DNA from: Rhodococcus sp. KRD162 | GTDB lineage: Bacteria > Actinomycetota > Actinomycetes > Mycobacteriales > Mycobacteriaceae | DNA: 64,000 nucleotides | Reading direction: 5' to 3' | NCBI RefSeq assembly: GCF_017168335.1 | Contig: NZ_JABFAU010000003.1 | Coordinates: 74,589-138,588 of the forward strand | Shown: positions 16,127-28,296 of the stretch, piece by piece | Layout of the letters: every line of letters begins with the position of its first letter | Position numbering within the stretch: position 1 is the stretch's first letter | The notes under the pieces: model-generated | Databases searched by the model: none | The model's input: only the letters and a program-made list of their open reading frames with translations | What the model was told of the DNA's origin: nothing | Made by a program: the position numbers and the translations under genes

Positions 16127-17406
16127 TGGAGGGCCTCTTTTCGGCTGCGGTTGGAAATCCACGTGCGCGTCATCGACCGGCTCCCGAGAGCGAGGATCAG
16201 GAACGCCATGGCAATGCCTTGCATCGCGATCAACGTCGTCATGTCGCTGTGCCAGATCAAGACCAGGACGAGTTGAAGCACAGCAGCGCCGAGGAGATAC
16301 CAGGATTCGGTCACCAGTGACTGCGAAAGTCTGTAGCTCGCCACGAGATTGCCGATCGCGAACAGTGTGGTCGTCCCGGCGTAGGCGGCCAATGGAATCG
16401 AGAGATCGGAGTACTCGGGGCCGAGGACGAATCCGAGCGCAGGTCCGCCGAGCCAGAGCGCTCCTACTGCGCACGTGGCGCCGATGCCGATGACGGCCAG
16501 GATGCCGAATCGGAGGACCTCCGATGACTCACGGCCTGCCGCATGACGCCGGGCAACGACCGGGAAAATCACCGTGGCAACCGACCATGCCAAGAAGAAC
16601 ACAGCACGGCCCACCAGCGCGACGGCAGCGTAGATGCCGGCATCGGTAGGGGTGAAATAAGCTTTCGCGACGAATATGTCGCTGTTGTTGGCGATGATCT
16701 GACCGATCAGGAGAACCGACACGAGACCGGCGTACGCCCGCACCTCGGCTCGATCGATACCGTTCCCGGTGCGTGGACTGCGAGACCTGCTCGCGATACC
16801 CACCACCACAGTGGTGACGACGAATGATGCTGTCAGAGCTACCGTCGCTCCTTCGACGCCGAAACCCATGGTCACCAGCAGCACGCCCAATCCGAGGCGA
16901 GTAACCATCTCCACGACGAACGAGAGAGCAAGGGGTCCGAACATCAAACGTGCTTGCATGACGCCGCGTCCGACCGCTTGGACGAGCCAGAACGGGATTC
17001 CCACGGCCAGTATCACGAACGGCCACGATGATGCCGTCTGAAAGATCGTCGACCAGAACGAGGATGCACCTGCAAGCACTACTGCGGTGACGACTCCGGA
17101 CCCGAGAGCGATGCGTCGGAGTCGACGAGCGAGGAGATCCGAGTCGCCCTCGAACCCCAGTTCGTCGGATCGTGAGATGAATCGTGCTGCTACCAACTGC
17201 AGACACAAAGCGATGGAGGTCAGACTGAACAGAAACGTCACCATGAGGTTGGCGTCCGAGAACTCCGCCGGTGTCAGCACGCGTCCGAGAAAGAGATTGA
17301 GTCCGTAGTTTCCGATGTTGGCGACCAGCATCGCGATCGCCAACATCGATCCACCGCCCACGAGCCTGCGACCGACCCTCGACGATGCCAATTCGGGAGC
17401 AGTCAT
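16123..17406 (-). CDS. Wzx-like polysaccharide flippase (MOP superfamily)
   Basis: A 427-residue protein with about twelve to fourteen hydrophobic helices. The N-terminus (GGGSMLAIAMLVANIGNYGLNLFLGRVLTPAEFSDAN, shown here only as position 10-45) is typical of oligosaccharide/teichoic-type flippases, which move lipid-linked sugars to the outer face. It is flanked and overlapped by GT4 and GT2 genes. No Wzy polymerase is obvious; the large GT-C-like protein encoded divergently could perform the extracellular step. Confidence 0.88.
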   Translation of the reverse strand: MTAPELASSRVGRRLVGGGSMLAIAMLVANIGNYGLNLFLGRVLTPAEFSDANLMVTFLFSLTSIALCLQLVAARFISRSDELGFEGDSDLLARRLRRIALGSGVVTAVVLAGASSFWSTIFQTASSWPFVILAVGIPFWLVQAVGRGVMQARLMFGPLALSFVVEMVTRLGLGVLLVTMGFGVEGATVALTASFVVTTVVVGIASRSRSPRTGNGIDRAEVRAYAGLVSVLLIGQIIANNSDIFVAKAYFTPTDAGIYAAVALVGRAVFFLAWSVATVIFPVVARRHAAGRESSEVLRFGILAVIGIGATCAVGALWLGGPALGFVLGPEYSDLSIPLAAYAGTTTLFAIGNLVASYRLSQSLVTESWYLLGAAVLQLVLVLIWHSDMTTLIAMQGIAMAFLILALGSRSMTRTWISNRSRKEALQ

Positions 17407-18617
17407 CTCGTCGTCCGCTTCGCGAGCAACCGCTGGATGTGCGCGACGTGCCACTGCACTACCTCGGACATGGGGATTCCGGTGGCGGCCGCAAAATTCC
17501 GCCGACCGAGCGCGGCGCGTTTGACCGGATCGTCGAGAACCTCGGCGATCGCGTCCGCGAGGCTCGATGGGTCACCCGGGCGGAAGTACACGCCGAGAAA
17601 ACCCTCCTCCTCGACGATGTCGACGAGATCACCGATCCGGGGTAGGACCGCAGCCCGCCCGTACTCCCCCGCCTGGTGAAGTACACCGGAACTTCCCGTG
17701 GTCGACGTGTACGGGAACGCAACGACGGACGCCGACAGAAACAGCGGTCCCACTTCGTTCTCGGCGATGTAGCCGGGGAACTCCAGATTCGGCACGTCCG
17801 CGTAGCGCTGCGCCGCCGATTCCATGTATCCGGCCGAGTTCGGACTATCGGTGCCTGCGAGCACGAGCCGAGTGTCGTCGTACCCCCGCGCCAGCAATTC
17901 TCGGTAGGCCTCCACCAGCATGTCGACGGTTTTGTACGTACCCCATTTACCGAACGCCATGATGGTCCGACGCCCCGGAGGGACCGAGAAAGTGGGCATT
18001 GCAACGTCCTCGAAGCTCCCGTGCGGGGCGAGGACGGCATTGTTCGCCCCATACTCTTCGCGGAGAAACTCGACGTATCGCGGGATCGTCAGCGCAACCA
18101 GGTCAGCGCGCAACAGAGCGCGCGTCAGAGCTCGACCAGCCGAAGTCATCAACTTGGCAGTCAGGGCTGAGCCTGCGAATCCCGCGTCCTTCATGTCGAC
18201 GTTGTCGGCAAGGTTGTGCAGTACTACCAGCGTCGGCACTCGCCACAGGCGAAGAGCTGCGGGAATCAGCAGTCCCAATGCTCCCGCAATCCGCTTGTCG
18301 CCGAAGGTCGCGAACTGCAGGTTGAGCAACACCGCGTCCGGATTCGATCGTTTGATCTCGCGTGGGACACGCCAGAGGTTGGTCAGAGCGTTGAAACGCC
18401 AGCATGGACGGAACGAGACGTTCTCCATGTGCTCAGATGCACCCTCAACGGTGTGGTCGGCGTACACGAGGACCTCGTCGACCTCCTCGAGACGAGAGAG
18501 GTGTTTGACCAAGTGGTAACCGAACTCGTTCAAGCTGTTGCGGCTCGGTGGGAAAGCCGAGACAACGCCGAGTCGCAGACCCTGCATTTCCGGCTGATCA
18601 TGCCGTCCATTCGTCAT
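17403..18617 (-). CDS. GT4 family glycosyltransferase
   Basis: A 404-residue GT-B enzyme. The N-terminal half starts LGVVSAFPPSRNSLNEFGYHL; the C-terminal nucleotide-sugar domain includes AFGKWGTYKTVDMLVEAYREL and VVAFPYTSTTGSSGVLHQAGEYG, the usual GT4 E-x7-E region being modified. It is the first gene of the leftward eight-gene operon and is read from the 261-bp region shared with the hybrid kinase gene. The sugar is unknown. Confidence 0.87.
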   Translation of the reverse strand: MTNGRHDQPEMQGLRLGVVSAFPPSRNSLNEFGYHLVKHLSRLEEVDEVLVYADHTVEGASEHMENVSFRPCWRFNALTNLWRVPREIKRSNPDAVLLNLQFATFGDKRIAGALGLLIPAALRLWRVPTLVVLHNLADNVDMKDAGFAGSALTAKLMTSAGRALTRALLRADLVALTIPRYVEFLREEYGANNAVLAPHGSFEDVAMPTFSVPPGRRTIMAFGKWGTYKTVDMLVEAYRELLARGYDDTRLVLAGTDSPNSAGYMESAAQRYADVPNLEFPGYIAENEVGPLFLSASVVAFPYTSTTGSSGVLHQAGEYGRAAVLPRIGDLVDIVEEEGFLGVYFRPGDPSSLADAIAEVLDDPVKRAALGRRNFAAATGIPMSEVVQWHVAHIQRLLAKRTTR

Positions 18618-18878
18618 TCGCCACGTCCCGACCTCGTCACACTGCAGGCAAAGTCCTTGCCGGCCGCCCAGTCCATTTCGTTCTTTGCCGCCGTCTCGTG
18701 AGACTCGAACGCCTCAACGCTGTTTGGGCAGTATCATAACGCCCAGTCGCTATTTTGGTTTCCAGTCACAGTTCGTATCGCTGAATCCGTTGCGTTTTCG
18801 GAGATTCGGCGTGCGGCGTGGCCCGATATGCCGAGTCCGGGTTTCGACTGCAACAGCGAGGGGAGGGGGCTCGAGGCA
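18618..18878. promoter_or_regulatory. Divergent promoter region of the polysaccharide locus
   Basis: This 261-bp region separates the leftward eight-gene operon from the rightward kinase operon and must hold the promoters of both. An AT-richer stretch around 18727-18760 (ATCATAACGCCC to CTATTTTGG) is a likely promoter site. I see no strong palindrome. A short extension of the kinase frame (ATG at 18828) is open but lacks a ribosome site. Confidence 0.5.
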
Positions 18879-21390
<2,512 letters not shown>

Positions 21391-21410
<20 letters not shown>

Positions 21411-24400
21411 ACGCTCGACGCCTGCCACTGCAGACGAAGCGATAGCACCCATCGTTCGGCCGGTCGGCGTCGACGGTCTGTCCACGAAGTGGATCACATT
21501 GGCCGTCGGCACGATCTATTACGTGGCATCGCTGGTCATCTTCCGGGACGTACTCACCGCGATACCGTCGGTGCTGCGGGGCGACGCGGTGATCGCGGGC
21601 GACGAACTGGTGCCGTTCTTCAACTGGCACAGCCAGTTGCTCGATCAAGCGGCCGGTGAGTTCAACGAGCTGGTCAACGGGTACGAGTTCCGGGTTCGAT
21701 ACTCGTTCCTCACCACCTGGTTTCGGTTCTACAAGGTTCTGCCGTTCGCCATCTTGCTCGTTCTCCCCACCCTGTTCTGGATCGCGTACCTCACGGTGAC
21801 GCGATTCATGGACAAGGTGTTCACCTCGCTGTCCTCGCAGGCGATCTACCTCGCGACGTTCTTTCCGATCTCCTTGATCTACCTGATCATGGTGTACTCC
21901 AAGGTCACCCACTTCTACACCCTGATCCTCGGCCTTGTCCTGCTGCTGATCTCCTCGCTGTGGATGCTCTACGCGCTGCTGTTCGCCGGACGCCCGTGGA
22001 AGCGCTACATGGTGCTCGCCTGCGTGAGTACCCTGTTCAACCCCGCGATCCACTACCTGGTGCTGTTCACGCTGTTTTTCGCGATCACCGGCGTCACCCT
22101 CCTCGCCGGTGAGGTCGGACGGTGGATACGGCGCGGCGGTCCCGCTCGCGCGCGGCATCTGCCGAAACGTGTGCGCACCTTGATCACCCGATCCGGCCGA
22201 GTCCAACGACTGCGGGCATGGCTCCATGTGGTCGGCGGCACCACGACCGGACGCCTGGTGGTCGCCGGTGTGCTGTACGTGATGATCACCCTGGTGCCCT
22301 ACGCCTTGTTCGTGAAGTACGTGGCGCTCGCGGGAGTGACCAATCTGAGCGACACGGTGCCCGGCGACTTCTACTTCATCCAGGACGCGTCGGTGTCGTG
22401 GCTGCACCTGTTGTCCTGGGATCTGGCCGGCATCACCGACAAGATCCTCTTCGGTGACTATCTGGCCAAGGTGCCGCGATATCCCAACGCGCTGTACACG
22501 ATTCTGATCTTCGTTCCCCTGATCGTTCCGCCGGTGCGCCGACGACTGTTCAACACCCGGTCACATCGGCAACTACTCGCGGTGATCTATGTGGCCATCG
22601 TCTTCGCGATGTGGGCCACTATCGGTTACGGCGAGCCCTTGTGGTTCCCGACCTTCCACCGCACCCTGGCCGCGCTGGCCATCACCGCCAACGAAAGCCA
22701 TTCCGCCATAGGCAACCTGGTGGTCACCGCCGCCGGCACCGTGGTGCAGATTCTGCGCTTCCCCCATCGGTTCCAGCTGATTCTGTTCATGCTCGCACCG
22801 CTGGTGATGTCGCTGACGTTGGCCTATCTGATCGACAGTGTCAGCGGCCGGTGGATGCGCATGCCGGCTCGCACCTCCAGGTCGACCCGCGCTGCCAGTT
22901 CGACCAGCACCGCCGGTTCGCGACTTCGACGGCGCCCCCGACCGAGCGCAGCGACCACGCACACCCGCAGCGCACTGCTCATCAAGCTGGTGGCAACGGC
23001 CTGCATCGGGCAAGTGTTCTTCACACCGTTCTGGGCCAACGATCCCTACCGAATGGTGTTCGCATCCGGCAACATGTCCGGATTCATGTCGCCCTTTCCC
23101 CTTCAGGATCTCAAGGAGTTGAAACAGGCGCTCAACGAGCTTCCCGAGGGCAAGACCGTCGTGATTCCGCCCACCGAGACCGCAAAGTTGGTCGAAGACT
23201 CCAACGGCATCGACCACAAGTTCATCGACAAGTTCTTCATCTACTACCTCGACAAACCGAGCTACTACTACGGGCTCACCGGCGACGTGAAGAACAAGTT
23301 CGAGTTCTTTCTCATCCTCCGCGGTCTCTACTACCAGCAGGACTGGTGGATCAACGAGGCGCGCGACATCGAGGTCAAGTACATCGTCGTCAACCGAAAG
23401 ATCCACGACAACGGAGGAATCGGTGCCGAATACCTCCCCGACGTCGAAAGCTACGTCGAGCCAGGATTGGCCAGACTCGGCGACGACGTGGCTCTGCGAT
23501 TCGAGAACGACAGCTACGCACTGTACGAGATCACCGATCAGCCTCGGCCCGAGCGCGAGACGCTGCTGGTGGACTCGAGTTGGCAGACCTACCTCGATCT
23601 GGTGTTCAACCGTCGAAACCTCAGTCGCTGCTACAAGTTCGAGTTCACACCGTATTTCGACCCGGCCAGCGTTCCCGCCGATGCACCGATACAGCTCATC
23701 ACCGACGACGAACGTACGTCGGCGCTGAACCTGTACCTGCTGAACAACCCCGATGCGATCTCGAGCCCCGACACCCGGATGTTCGCGTTCAATCCCGACG
23801 TCGTGGCGTCGAATTACTATCTGTCACCGATGTTTCGGTCGTTTCTGCTGTTCTCGAACACCAAGTGGAATCGCACGGGCATGATCACCCCGGGGGTGTT
23901 CGGTTCGCTGCGCGGATCGTTCATCGGCCTCCCCCGCGCCACCGAGATCGGCGTGCCCGTCGACGTCACCACCGCCGGAAAGTACCGAGTGCTGATGCGC
24001 TCGGCCAACACCGCGAACACCCTGCACATCACGTCACCGTCGCTGGCCTACGACCGGACGATCGAGCTTCGATCGCCCGCATCGAACGTGAAGCTTTTTC
24101 CCACCGACGACGTCTACACCAGCAATCGTGTGGCTGCCGACACCAGCGGCATGTCCGTCCAGGACTTGGAGAAGGCGATACCCGATCAGCTGGTGCCCGT
24201 GAACTCGGGCTTCAGCTATCAAGACCTGGGGACGGTGGACGCCGACGTCGGTGCGCACACGTTCGCCATCGACAAGACCGACACCAACCCGATGCTGTTC
24301 GAGGGGATGATGCTCATTCCCGAAGACGTCTACCAGAAGGTCACGCTGCCCTCGAACGTGAAACCCGTGCTCGATCCGAACACACTCGGATGCTCCGAAC

Positions 24401-24672
24401 GCACCAGGAGCGCGGGCGCGACCGACGGGTACGTCGACCCGGCCGCCAACCCGGCCAACGCGAATCTGACCCAGGACGAGCTACTGAATCTCGCGGCCGC
24501 CGACGTTCAGGACCTCGCACCGCCGGAGGGCGGCGTGGTGGGATCGAGCTGGCTGGGTGTCGCACTGACCGCCGTACTGCTCTTCGTCAGCGGACTCCTC
24601 GTTCGGTGGCGCGCGCGACTTCGACCCGACGAGTTCGACGACCCCCCAACAGAAAAGGAGAACTCGCCATGA
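21391..24672 (+). CDS. Large GT-C-like membrane protein with extracytoplasmic C-terminal domain
   Basis: A 1093-residue protein. About twelve membrane helices occupy residues 30-550 and a single helix (SSWLGVALTAVLLFVSGLLV) lies near residue 1060; between them is a long, probably extracytoplasmic beta-rich domain. The first loop has GDELVPFFNWHSQ, an acidic motif placed like the catalytic loop of GT-C enzymes that use polyprenyl-phosphate sugars. Size and layout recall mycobacterial arabinosyl or mannosyl transferases, but I cannot assign it to a family. Genes for a kinase upstream and a pyruvyltransferase downstream overlap it. It may polymerise or decorate the exported polysaccharide. Confidence 0.7.
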
Positions 24673-25823
24673 CCGAGCCCGCACGCAGAATCGTCTTCCT
24701 CGGAACCCACGGCCAGTACAACATCGGCGACGAGCTGCTCCTGGACACCTTCCTCACCCAGCTCGGGTCGCAGCACCACTACGTGGTGAACAGCTACGAC
24801 CCCGAGTTCACCAGGGCCCAGCTGGCGGGGCGCTTCGACGTCGAGGTCATCGACACCGCAGGTGACCGCCGAAGGTTACTGCGTGAGCTGATGCGTTGTG
24901 ACGTACTGTGTTTCGGAGGTGGATCGATCGTCAAGGAGCTCTACGCGTCGACCGGTCGCAATCGCTACTCGACTCTGCTGATGATTCTCGCGATCGTCAC
25001 CTTCACCCACCGCATCGCTCGCAAGCCCATCACCATGCTCAACGTCGGGGTCGGGCCGGTGCGCACTCCCCGCGGACGGCGACTCGCTCGAATGATCCTG
25101 TCTCAGGTCGACGAGCTCACGGTGCGCGACGAAAAGTCCCGCGCACTGTGCGCGTCGATCGGTATCACCCCGGTTCTGGCCACCGACGCGGTCTTCTCAG
25201 TAGACGCCGGATCACTTCTCGGTGGAACCGAAGCCGACCCTGTGGCAGATGGTTCCGATCCGGTTCGGGTAGCGCTGAACCTCAACTTCGATATCGAGAA
25301 CCCGGACAACTGGGAGTTGTTCCTCGACCGGCTCGCCACCGCCCTGGTGCGGGTCCACGAGCAGCGTCCGATCGAGCTGCACGCACTGCCCATGCAGGCC
25401 GGGTTCAAAGAGCACGACGACGCCGAGGTCTTGCAGGAGTTCTCCACCCGCGTTCCGTCCATCCGATTCGTCGAGCACGAGTTGACCTCGCCCGCCGACG
25501 CCGCCCGACTGATCCACAGTTGCGACGTCCTGGTGAGCGAACGGCTGCACGCCATCGTCATGGCATCGATCCTCGGAGTTCCGTCCTTCGTGCTCGCCTA
25601 CGACGTCAAGGTGCGCGAGCTGGCGTCGATGCTGGGGCTGGTTCCCTGGAGCGTCGACATCAACGAGCCCTTCGACGCCGACGACGTCGGTGACCGAATC
25701 CTCGACCTCATCGAGCAACGCGAGTCCGTCGCGGCCGAGGTGCATCGACATAGCGCAGAACTGGGGCAGAGGGCCAGGCGCAACTTCGAGTCAGCCAGAC
25801 AGTGGGTTGCAGCCGCCCGATGA
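24669..25823 (+). CDS. Polysaccharide pyruvyl transferase family protein (CsaB/WcaK-like)
   Basis: A 384-residue member of the polysaccharide pyruvyl transferase family, which adds ketal pyruvate from PEP to sugars of cell-wall or exopolysaccharides. GTHGQYNIGDELLLDTF is the N-terminal signature; CFGGGSIV and SERLHAIVMASILGVPSF are conserved motifs of the second half. It starts at an ATG overlapping the stop of the GT-C-like gene, with AAAAGGAG before it. Pyruvylation would give the product a negative charge. Confidence 0.88.
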   Translation: MTEPARRIVFLGTHGQYNIGDELLLDTFLTQLGSQHHYVVNSYDPEFTRAQLAGRFDVEVIDTAGDRRRLLRELMRCDVLCFGGGSIVKELYASTGRNRYSTLLMILAIVTFTHRIARKPITMLNVGVGPVRTPRGRRLARMILSQVDELTVRDEKSRALCASIGITPVLATDAVFSVDAGSLLGGTEADPVADGSDPVRVALNLNFDIENPDNWELFLDRLATALVRVHEQRPIELHALPMQAGFKEHDDAEVLQEFSTRVPSIRFVEHELTSPADAARLIHSCDVLVSERLHAIVMASILGVPSFVLAYDVKVRELASMLGLVPWSVDINEPFDADDVGDRILDLIEQRESVAAEVHRHSAELGQRARRNFESARQWVAAAR

Positions 25824-25869
25824 GCGAACCGGGCCGCGGCGAGGGCAACTCGAACGCCGCACGATGCAA

Positions 25870-25899
25870 CCTCGTACTGGCGATATCGGAAGTACGAGG
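25870..25899. other. Inverted repeat between the pyruvyltransferase and feoA genes
   Basis: CCTCGTACT (25870-25878) and AGTACGAGG (25891-25899) are perfect inverted repeats with a 12-base spacer. It may be a weak terminator for the upstream operon or an operator for feoAB. No T-run follows. A poor match to the iron box lies nearby at 25920-25938 (11 of 19). Confidence 0.4.
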
Positions 25900-25978
25900 A
25901 TATGGTTGCCTATGTTCACCAAGGTGAGCCTGTGCTGCTCTGGCGGTGCATGACAGCCGTTTCGAGGAGGGCCCGCCG

Positions 25979-26302
25979 ATGTCCGTCATGACAACGCAAC
26001 TCGAGGCGCGGCGTATCTCGACCGAACGGCCCGGGGCTGGGTCGTCCGAGTCGGCGGACTCCGCTGTCACCACATTGGCCGATATGCGAAAAGGGCAGAC
26101 CGCACACGTGGTCGATGTCTGCGATGAGCTCGATCCTGCATCGGCGCGCCGGATGTTCGATCTGGGATTCGCGCCCGGAGCAGAGGTCGAGATGCTGCGC
26201 AAAGCGCCGATGGCCGACCCGGTCGTGTTTCGCATTGCCGGCTACGACATCGCGCTCCGACGGGTTCAAGCTCGCTGCATCCACGTGGCGATCACGACGT
26301 GA
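25979..26302 (+). CDS. feoA: FeoA, ferrous iron transport accessory protein
   Basis: A 107-residue protein with a C-terminal SH3-like FeoA domain (TTLADMRKGQTAHVVDV; ARRMFDLGFAPGAEVEML). FeoA is a small cytoplasmic partner needed for FeoB function. The ATG at 25979 is preceded by GAGGAGG; an upstream in-frame start has no such site. The 40-residue N-terminal extension is unusual and probably disordered. It overlaps feoB by four bases. Confidence 0.9.
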   Translation: MSVMTTQLEARRISTERPGAGSSESADSAVTTLADMRKGQTAHVVDVCDELDPASARRMFDLGFAPGAEVEMLRKAPMADPVVFRIAGYDIALRRVQARCIHVAITT

Positions 26303-28251
26303 CCTGCGGGCCTCACGGGGCCAGCGAACCGTCAGACGCGGGATCGATCGGAACCGACACTCGTATCGCGCTGGTCGGAAGCCCGAACTCCGGCAAGACA
26401 ACGCTGTTCAACGCGCTTACCGGACTGCGCGCGAAGACCGGAAACTACCCCGGAATCACGGTCGCCAGATACGAGGGCCGGACGCGAGTCGGTGACCGCG
26501 ACGTTCTCGTCGAAGACCTTCCCGGCACGTACAGCCTCGACGCGATCAGCCCTGACGAGCAGATCGTCGCGGATGTTCTCGATCAGGACGATCTCGTCAC
26601 CAGCACCCCGAACGGATTGATCGTCACCCTCGATGCGACGACCCTTCGTCGATCGCTCGGCATGCTCGCGCAGGTCTTGAACACCGACCTACCAGTGTGT
26701 GTGGTTGTCACGTTCACCGATGAGTTGGCTCGCAGACAGGGCTCGCTCGATATCGAGGCGTTCTCTCGGGCTCTGACCGTTCCCGTGGTGGCAGTCATCG
26801 GCGGCAGACGTCAGCAACTCGATCAACTACGCCGCTTACTGCCGTCCCCCGGCGCTTGGCAGCGCCCTCCGGTTCTGCCTCCTACCGCTCCACGGGAGGT
26901 GACGAGCTGGATCGAATCGATCCTGGACACTGCGGGGTATCGGTTACCCGAGGTCGATGCCCGCACCCGGCGCATCGACTCGATTCTGTTGCATCCGGTC
27001 CTCGGCACCGTCGTGTTCTTCGTGACGATGTTCGCCTTCTTTCAGATCATCTTCTCCGTCGCGGCTCCCTTGCAGGGCTACATCGAGGACTTCTTCGCCT
27101 ACCTCGGAGATCGAGTGGACCGCTTGGTCACCATCGGGTGGCTGTCCAGTTTCTTGTCCGACGCCATCCTGAGCGGGGTGGGCGGGGTTCTGGTGTTCCT
27201 CCCCCAGATCGCCCTGCTGTTCATCCTCGTCTCCTTCCTCGAAGGAGTCGGATACATGGCGCGGGCGGCGTTTCTGATGGATCGCGTCATGTCCAAGGCA
27301 GGTCTGGAAGGGCGTGCTTTCGTCGCCCTCCTGTCCTCGCTCGCATGCGCCATCCCCGGCATCATGGCCACCCGAACACTGCCATCGACGCGCGACAGAA
27401 TCGCCACCATGATGGGCGCCCCGTTGATGACGTGTTCTGCGCGTCTTCCCGTGTATGTGCTGCTCATCGGCCTGCTGGTCACTCCCGACAAACGCGTCGG
27501 CCCGTTCGGAGCCCAGGGCGTGGTGATGTTCGGCCTCTACCTCGTGGGCGCTCTGTCGGCGATGGCCACGGCCTGGTTGTTCTCCCGGATCGGACGTGGG
27601 TCGGGGCCACTGTTGCCGTTCTACATGGAGATGCCTCCCTATCGGCTGCCGTCATTGCGATCGGTGGCGTTGTCGGTGTGGGATGCCTGCAAGGGATTCC
27701 TCCGTAAGGTCGGCAAGATCATCCTCGTCACCACAATCATCCTGTGGGTGTTGCTCACTGTTCCGTTCCGCAGCGACGCCGACCTCCAGGCTGCGGGTGT
27801 CGATCCGACCGACCAAGCGGCTGCCTCGAGTTATGTCATCGACCACAGCGCAGGTGCCGCTGTCGGCCGGTTCGTCGAACCCGTCTTCGAGCCGCTCGGC
27901 TTCGACTGGCAGATCAACGTGGCCGTCCTCGCCTCGCTGTCTGCTCGCGAAGTCTTCGTCGCGACGATCGGCCAGGTCGCGTCCGCGCAGGATCCGGACA
28001 ATCCAGGGACTGCACTCGAGAACATGACAGCTCAGTCCGGTCCGAGGGCCGGTGAGAAGCTCTTCACTCCCCCGGTCATCGCCGCGCTTCTCGCCTTCTT
28101 TCTCTATGCGTTGCAGTGCATGTCGACGATAGGCGTCATGCGCCGGGAGTCGGGCACGTGGAAATGGCCCGCGATAGCCTTCGGGTACATGTTCGTCGTT
28201 GCCTGGGTGATGGCGTTCGCCGCCAAAACCGTCGTCGGGGCTTTCGTATGA
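26299..28251 (+). CDS. feoB: FeoB, ferrous iron transporter
   Basis: A 650-residue FeoB. The N-terminal G domain has G1 GSPNSGKTT (about residues 28-36), a G2 threonine in GNYPGITV and G3 DLPGTYSLD. The G4 position reads TFTDE, not the usual N-x-x-D. A helical spacer leads to the membrane domain with two Gate motifs (VGYMARAAFLMD, then the C-terminal ALQCMSTIGVMRRE). It imports ferrous iron across the cytoplasmic membrane. GTG start overlapping the feoA stop. No feoC is seen; the next gene is NifU-like. Confidence 0.93.
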   Translation: MTCGPHGASEPSDAGSIGTDTRIALVGSPNSGKTTLFNALTGLRAKTGNYPGITVARYEGRTRVGDRDVLVEDLPGTYSLDAISPDEQIVADVLDQDDLVTSTPNGLIVTLDATTLRRSLGMLAQVLNTDLPVCVVVTFTDELARRQGSLDIEAFSRALTVPVVAVIGGRRQQLDQLRRLLPSPGAWQRPPVLPPTAPREVTSWIESILDTAGYRLPEVDARTRRIDSILLHPVLGTVVFFVTMFAFFQIIFSVAAPLQGYIEDFFAYLGDRVDRLVTIGWLSSFLSDAILSGVGGVLVFLPQIALLFILVSFLEGVGYMARAAFLMDRVMSKAGLEGRAFVALLSSLACAIPGIMATRTLPSTRDRIATMMGAPLMTCSARLPVYVLLIGLLVTPDKRVGPFGAQGVVMFGLYLVGALSAMATAWLFSRIGRGSGPLLPFYMEMPPYRLPSLRSVALSVWDACKGFLRKVGKIILVTTIILWVLLTVPFRSDADLQAAGVDPTDQAAASSYVIDHSAGAAVGRFVEPVFEPLGFDWQINVAVLASLSAREVFVATIGQVASAQDPDNPGTALENMTAQSGPRAGEKLFTPPVIAALLAFFLYALQCMSTIGVMRRESGTWKWPAIAFGYMFVVAWVMAFAAKTVVGAFV

Positions 28252-28296
28252 GTGCGGTGCGACAATGACCATGGTGCTGCAATGACCATGGTGCCG
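28248..28296 (+). repeat. 17-bp tandem duplication creating two mini-ORFs before the NifU-like gene
   Basis: CAATGACCATGGTGCTG at 28263-28279 is repeated at 28280-28296 with one change. Together with the feoB stop it makes a chain: a 6-codon ORF MSAVRQ (28248-28268) whose ATG overlaps the feoB stop, a 6-codon ORF MTMVLQ (28265-28285), then the NifU-like ATG at 28282, each joined by ATGA. Translation could pass from feoB to the next gene by stop-start relay. Confidence 0.6.

Noticed and set aside
22611..24668. A long upstream extension in the pyruvyltransferase frame across the GT-C-like gene
   Set aside because: The extension is Arg/Pro/His-rich and out of frame with a membrane protein whose helices are clear; the real start is at 24669.
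25920..25938. A possible IdeR box before feoA
   Set aside because: It agrees at only 11 of 19 positions and lacks the symmetric core, unlike the site at 48509-48527.
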